Positions 6,834 through 9,180 of a DNA stretch of 9,180 nt are shown piece by piece. The translations under genes and the position numbers were made by a program. Below the pieces are notes generated by a model. The model searched no databases. It saw only the letters and a list, made by a program, of their open reading frames with translations, and had not been told where the DNA came from. Numbering within the stretch: position 1 is the stretch's first letter; every line of letters starts with the position of its first letter. The DNA is from Gammaproteobacteria bacterium (GTDB lineage: Bacteria; Pseudomonadota; Gammaproteobacteria; Nitrosococcales; Methylophagaceae): assembly GCA_002402245.1 (NCBI GenBank), contig NVVP01000076.1, forward strand, positions 1 through 9,180, given 5' to 3'.

Positions 6834-7472
6834 TTAGTCCACCTTATAATTTGAATATTTAGCTAATAATTGCAATCTGTCAGAAAAATGGTCCATTTCT
6901 GCTGCCGCTAACCGTGACTCACGTAGGAAATAGTTATAAGCGAGTACGGCGGGTATTGCGGTTGCAATGCCCATTGCGGTTGCAATAAGCGCCTCACCAA
7001 TGGGCCCAGCGACTACATCTAACCCAGCAGAGCCTGCCTCAGAAATACCTTTTAATGCATTCATGATTCCCCATACGGTGCCAAACAAACCAATAAAAGG
7101 TGCGGTCGAGCCAATACTGGCCAATACTGCCAGGCCTTTTTCAAGATAGACCTGCTGCTGGTGACGTACTTCTTGTAAAGACTGCTTTAACATATCGCTG
7201 GTTTTATTCTCTTCTAGCAATGCGTCTCCCCCTAAACTTAAGCTATGCATTACTTGATTACTTAGGATCGTTAACGAGCATTTGGATTTTTGTAACATTT
7301 CAGGTAGGTAGCTAAGCTCCCCCCGATCTTTGTAATAATTAGTAAGTTTTTTATTCATGCTCTTTTGTTGTGAAAAAACATAGGTTTTCACAATCAATAT
7401 AGCCCAGGTTATTACCGACAATCCGGCTAAAAAATACAAGACTAAATCTACAATATCAGGCATATTATTCAT
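6834..7472 (-). CDS. exbB: ExbB/TolQ/MotA-family proton-channel subunit of the TonB motor
   Basis: This encodes a 212-residue inner-membrane protein that forms the pentameric channel around ExbD. It has three membrane spans (about 9-31, 115-137 and 162-182). Conserved features are GSTAPFIGLFGTVWGIMNAL (121-140), with T123, T132 and P125, and the third span beginning GEALIATAMGIATAIPAV, with E160 and T165, matching the E176/T181 pair of E. coli ExbB. It is shorter than E. coli ExbB (244) and lacks a long periplasmic N-terminal extension, like many TolQ/ExbB2-type proteins. It is the first gene of the operon. The ATG at 7472 has AAGAAG about 8-9 bases upstream; an in-frame ATG at residue 4 is a possible alternative. 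A candidate promoter lies at 7525-7553. Confidence 0.94.
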   Translation of the reverse strand: MNNMPDIVDLVLYFLAGLSVITWAILIVKTYVFSQQKSMNKKLTNYYKDRGELSYLPEMLQKSKCSLTILSNQVMHSLSLGGDALLEENKTSDMLKQSLQEVRHQQQVYLEKGLAVLASIGSTAPFIGLFGTVWGIMNALKGISEAGSAGLDVVAGPIGEALIATAMGIATAIPAVLAYNYFLRESRLAAAEMDHFSDRLQLLAKYSNYKVD

Positions 7473-7507
7473 TAAGTAACTTCTTTAGAAGGATGTTTAT
7501 ATCAACA

Positions 7508-7551
7508 CTCAAACTTATTTTTTCGTTATAAAACGACTATTAAAGTTTGAG
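7508..7551. repeat. Inverted repeat flanking the exbB promoter (candidate operator)
   Basis: CTCAAACTT at 7508-7516 is the exact reverse complement of AAGTTTGAG at 7543-7551, with a 26-bp spacer. Within the spacer is a second small dyad, TCGTT-ATAA-AACGA (7523-7536), with the same centre. One outer arm overlaps the proposed -35 box; the other lies at about +2 to +10 of the predicted transcript. That geometry suits a repressor that blocks initiation. It does not resemble a Fur box as far as I can see. Confidence 0.4.
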
Positions 7552-7553
7552 AA
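7525..7553 (-). promoter_or_regulatory. Candidate sigma70 promoter of the exbB-exbD-tonB-secretion operon
   Basis: Read on the minus strand, TTCTCA (7553-7548, 4 of 6 matches to the -35 consensus) is separated by 17 bp from TATAAC (7530-7525, 5 of 6 to the -10). Transcription would start near 7518, giving a leader of about 45 bases before the exbB ATG. Spacing and position are good; the match to -35 is only fair. Confidence 0.45.
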
Positions 7554-7884
7554 TGTCCATATTTAAGGTAATGACTTTCAAAGAAAAGATACTAAAGCTT
7601 AAACAAGCATCCCAGAAGAGACTTACTCCTAGAAATTTATAGGTGAAACTCACAAATTTAATTCGAAAATTTCACTCACAGCTATAACACTAGAACATTG
7701 CACCAATAAAAATGGGGTTATAAAGAAAAGTAGGGGAATATAAATGTAGCTAGAATAATTTATTTAGCGGTTTAGAACGAGGAAGAAATCCCCGTTTTGA
7801 TTATCTTGGTGTAGGCAGTGAATTTGGAATGCGTGGCCTGAAAAGAAAAATCATCTCTTTAAAGTGCATTAATAACGTGCAAAA
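7554..7884. other. AT-rich stretch with no supported gene
   Basis: Stops are dense in most frames, and no open frame has both a ribosome binding site and a recognisable product. The longest plus-strand frame (7754-7921) has an ATG only at 7829 and runs into the terminator hairpin, so I do not accept it. Short repeats are visible: GTGAAA (7643-7648) facing TTTCAC (7670-7675), and ACTCACA twice (7649 and 7674). A weak plus-strand promoter-like pair, TTGCAC (7698-7703) and TATAAA (7719-7724), is also seen. Confidence 0.4.
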
Positions 7885-7919
7885 AAATAGGGCTGTATTC
7901 AACGAATACAGCCCTATTT
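7881..7919 (-). terminator. Strong intrinsic terminator of the DUF1097 gene
   Basis: A perfect 16-bp stem, AAATAGGGCTGTATTC (7885-7900) and its reverse complement (7904-7919), has a 3-base loop. On the minus strand it is followed by seven Ts (plus-strand A-run 7881-7887, partly inside the stem). It lies about 20 bp after the stop codon of the DUF1097 gene at 7941. It also isolates that gene from the exb operon. In the plus direction the stem is followed only by a weak TTTAATT tract. Confidence 0.92.
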
Positions 7920-7940
7920 AATTAGCTAAAACCGGCTAGA

Positions 7941-8435
7941 TTATTCTTTAGTTAAAATAGCAGATAATTTACCTGAAGCCATACCAAACAAAGAACCGAC
8001 AATGATTGATAATGAAATCACGACAAAAGGATTTGATAAATCAAGTGCAGTCATTTCTCCGCCCACATGGATTGCATAAGCAGCCGTTGCAGCAAAACCA
8101 TAAACAGCGGTAGGAATAACCGCTAGTGCAGGCACTTTTGAAGCATAAACAAGTATAAATACTGTTACACCCACCCATACTGGAGCTGTAAACGTATCTC
8201 CAAGAGGAACAACACCCATCATAATGAAGGCAACTGCCGCCATAAATGCACCAAAGATACCACATACAATATTATTTTTTAATGCGGCATTATCTGCACC
8301 ATTATGGAAATAAGATCCCCACGCAATAAAAATGGCCCAAATCGTAACCATCCCCGCTAGTGGTCCAAAAGCAAGCCATGTGGCCACGCCGCCTAAACCG
8401 CCTATACTTAATGCTAAAGCAACTAATCCTGACAT
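7941..8435 (-). CDS. DUF1097-family inner-membrane protein (YcdZ-like)
   Basis: This encodes a 164-residue, very hydrophobic protein with about five or six predicted membrane spans (roughly 3-22, 26-42, 55-74, 84-98, 100-122 and 136-156). The order of spans, the glycine-rich N-terminus (LSIGGLGGVATWLAFGP) and the stretch GSYFHNGADN (40-49) after the second span fit DUF1097, the family of E. coli YcdZ (about the same length). The function of the family is not known to me with any certainty; transport or channel activity is only a guess. A purine-rich AGAGAGAGAA precedes the ATG and a strong terminator follows, so it looks like a single-gene transcript, separate from the exb operon. Gene boundaries are firm; the family call rests on remembered similarity. 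Confidence 0.85.
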   Translation of the reverse strand: MSGLVALALSIGGLGGVATWLAFGPLAGMVTIWAIFIAWGSYFHNGADNAALKNNIVCGIFGAFMAAVAFIMMGVVPLGDTFTAPVWVGVTVFILVYASKVPALAVIPTAVYGFAATAAYAIHVGGEMTALDLSNPFVVISLSIIVGSLFGMASGKLSAILTKE

Positions 8436-8739
8436 AATTCTCTCTCTAAATTAATGAAAGTACATAAATAATTTCTAACAAAACCCCTTATCTTTATTTA
8501 TTTTTATTGGCCTTATTAAAAACAACATTTAGAGGCCGGTTACTCCAGCACTCCGTCGGTTAATAGAACATACTTTGAGCAATCTTTCAAATTACCACGC
8601 TTTAGCCCTCACCAACCCACGTCACTTTTGCAAGCAACAAGACTTATAACCACTGTTTATTTTGTATTGGTATTACTTTTTTCAGTTAAAGTAGCATTTT
8701 AATTATCATCTCCAACTCATAAATTTAAGGAATGAACAA
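8436..8739. other. Divergent intergenic region between the DUF1097 gene and the AIM24-family gene
   Basis: This 304-bp region must hold the leftward promoter of the DUF1097 gene and the rightward promoter of the AIM24-family gene. It is AT-rich, and I see no boxes good enough to call either one. CGGTTA occurs at 8537-8542 and 8557-8562, exactly 20 bp apart. No open frame of note, RNA gene or terminator is visible. Confidence 0.5.
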
Positions 8740-9180
8740 ATGCGCTGCCACGAAGTAGATTATGAAATTATCGGCCACGATATTCAGCTAGTTGAAATAG
8801 AATTAGATCCTACTGAAACGGTTATCGCTGAAGCGGGAGCGATGAATTATATGGAAGAAGGCATTAACTTTGAAACCAAAATGGGCGATGGATCTGATCC
8901 CGTTCAAGGAGTCATGTCTAAGTTATTTTCTGCAGCAAAACGATCTATTACTGGTGAGTCTATTTTCACTACTCACTTTACTAATGAAGGCACAAGAAAA
9001 CGTCGTGTTGCTTTTTCGGCACCTTACCCCGGTACCATTGTGCCAATTGATATGGCCCAATTTGGTGAAAAAATAACCTGTCAAAAAGATGCTTTTGTTG
9101 CTGCGGCACTTGGCACTAAAGTATCCATCACCTTTAGTAAGCGATTAGGTGCCGGTTTTTTTGGTGGCGAAGGTTTTATC
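8740..9180 (+). CDS. AIM24/TIGR00266-family protein, 5' part (runs off the window)
   Basis: An open frame begins with ATG at 8740 and continues to the last base (147 codons, no stop). The protein matches the AIM24/TIGR00266 family. It begins with a YEIIGHDIQLVEIEL strand pair, then AEAGAMNYMEEGI (30-42), GESIFTTHFTN (72-82), SAPYPGTIVPIDM (93-105) and, just before the edge, GAGFFGGEGF (137-146), the glycine-rich family signature. Bacterial members are usually about 220-270 residues, so roughly the last third is missing. The fold is a beta-rich, probably cytoplasmic trimer; its role is poorly defined. AAGGA about 9 bases upstream supports this start. An ATG at 8732 is in another frame and hits a stop after eight codons. 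It is transcribed divergently from the DUF1097 gene. Confidence 0.92.
   Translation, partial: MRCHEVDYEIIGHDIQLVEIELDPTETVIAEAGAMNYMEEGINFETKMGDGSDPVQGVMSKLFSAAKRSITGESIFTTHFTNEGTRKRRVAFSAPYPGTIVPIDMAQFGEKITCQKDAFVAAALGTKVSITFSKRLGAGFFGGEGFI

Noticed and set aside
6406..7472. Reading the ExbB/ExbD pair as TolQ/TolR of the Tol-Pal system
   Set aside because: The next gene has a TonB C-terminal domain and an SxxxH membrane span, and no tolA, tolB or pal gene is present.
7643..7675. GTGAAA facing TTTCAC around an AT-rich core as a terminator or operator
   Set aside because: The stem is only 6 bp with a long AT-rich loop and no T-run; too weak to call.
7829..7921. A 30-codon plus-strand frame before and through the terminator hairpin
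   Set aside because: It has no convincing ribosome binding site and no recognisable product, and its end is formed by the terminator stem of the DUF1097 gene.
8041..8265. A cysteine-rich 74-residue minus-strand frame
   Set aside because: It lies wholly inside the DUF1097 gene in another reading frame; the Cys/Tyr richness is a frame-shifted reading of Gly/Ala/Val codons.
1..9180. Search for CRISPR arrays, IS ends, tRNA genes and phage genes
   Set aside because: No spaced direct repeats, terminal inverted repeats with a transposase, cloverleaf sequence or phage gene was found by eye.

Overview
The window looks like part of a chromosome from a Gram-negative gammaproteobacterium-like organism with modest GC content. 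This rests on gene content: an outer-membrane TolC-type channel, a complete TonB-ExbB-ExbD motor, a GacA/UvrY-like response regulator, a DUF1097 membrane protein and an AIM24/TIGR00266 protein. The species cannot be named from the sequence, and no plasmid, phage, IS or CRISPR signature is visible.

Layout. Positions 1-290 hold no gene I can name, only two competing open frames and some small palindromes. From 7472 leftward to 291, seven genes all read on the minus strand. In order of transcription they are exbB, exbD, tonB, a PrtD-class type I secretion ABC transporter, an HlyD/PrtE-class adaptor, a TolC/PrtF-class outer-membrane channel and, after a 134-bp gap, a NarL/GacA-type response regulator. 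The first six are spaced by 10 bp or less, or overlap, and almost certainly form one operon. A candidate sigma70 promoter lies 50-80 bp upstream of exbB, inside a 9-bp inverted repeat. The region 7554-7884 has no convincing gene. A strong intrinsic terminator at 7881-7919 ends the separate minus-strand DUF1097 gene (7941-8435). A divergent 304-bp intergenic region then leads to a plus-strand AIM24-family gene, which is cut by the window end.

How the genes work together. ExbB and ExbD use the proton gradient to energise TonB, which acts on an outer-membrane TonB-dependent receptor. The ABC transporter, adaptor and TolC channel form a continuous conduit that exports an unfolded protein with a C-terminal secretion signal. 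Joining a full TonB motor to a full type I secretion system in one transcription unit recalls hemophore (Has) loci, where a TonB paralogue (HasB) sits beside the secretion genes. Here, however, neither a secreted substrate nor a receptor gene is in the window. The operon is the most interesting object here, followed by the unusual lysine/valine linker of its TonB and the dyad over its promoter. I do not see an entirely new kind of system.
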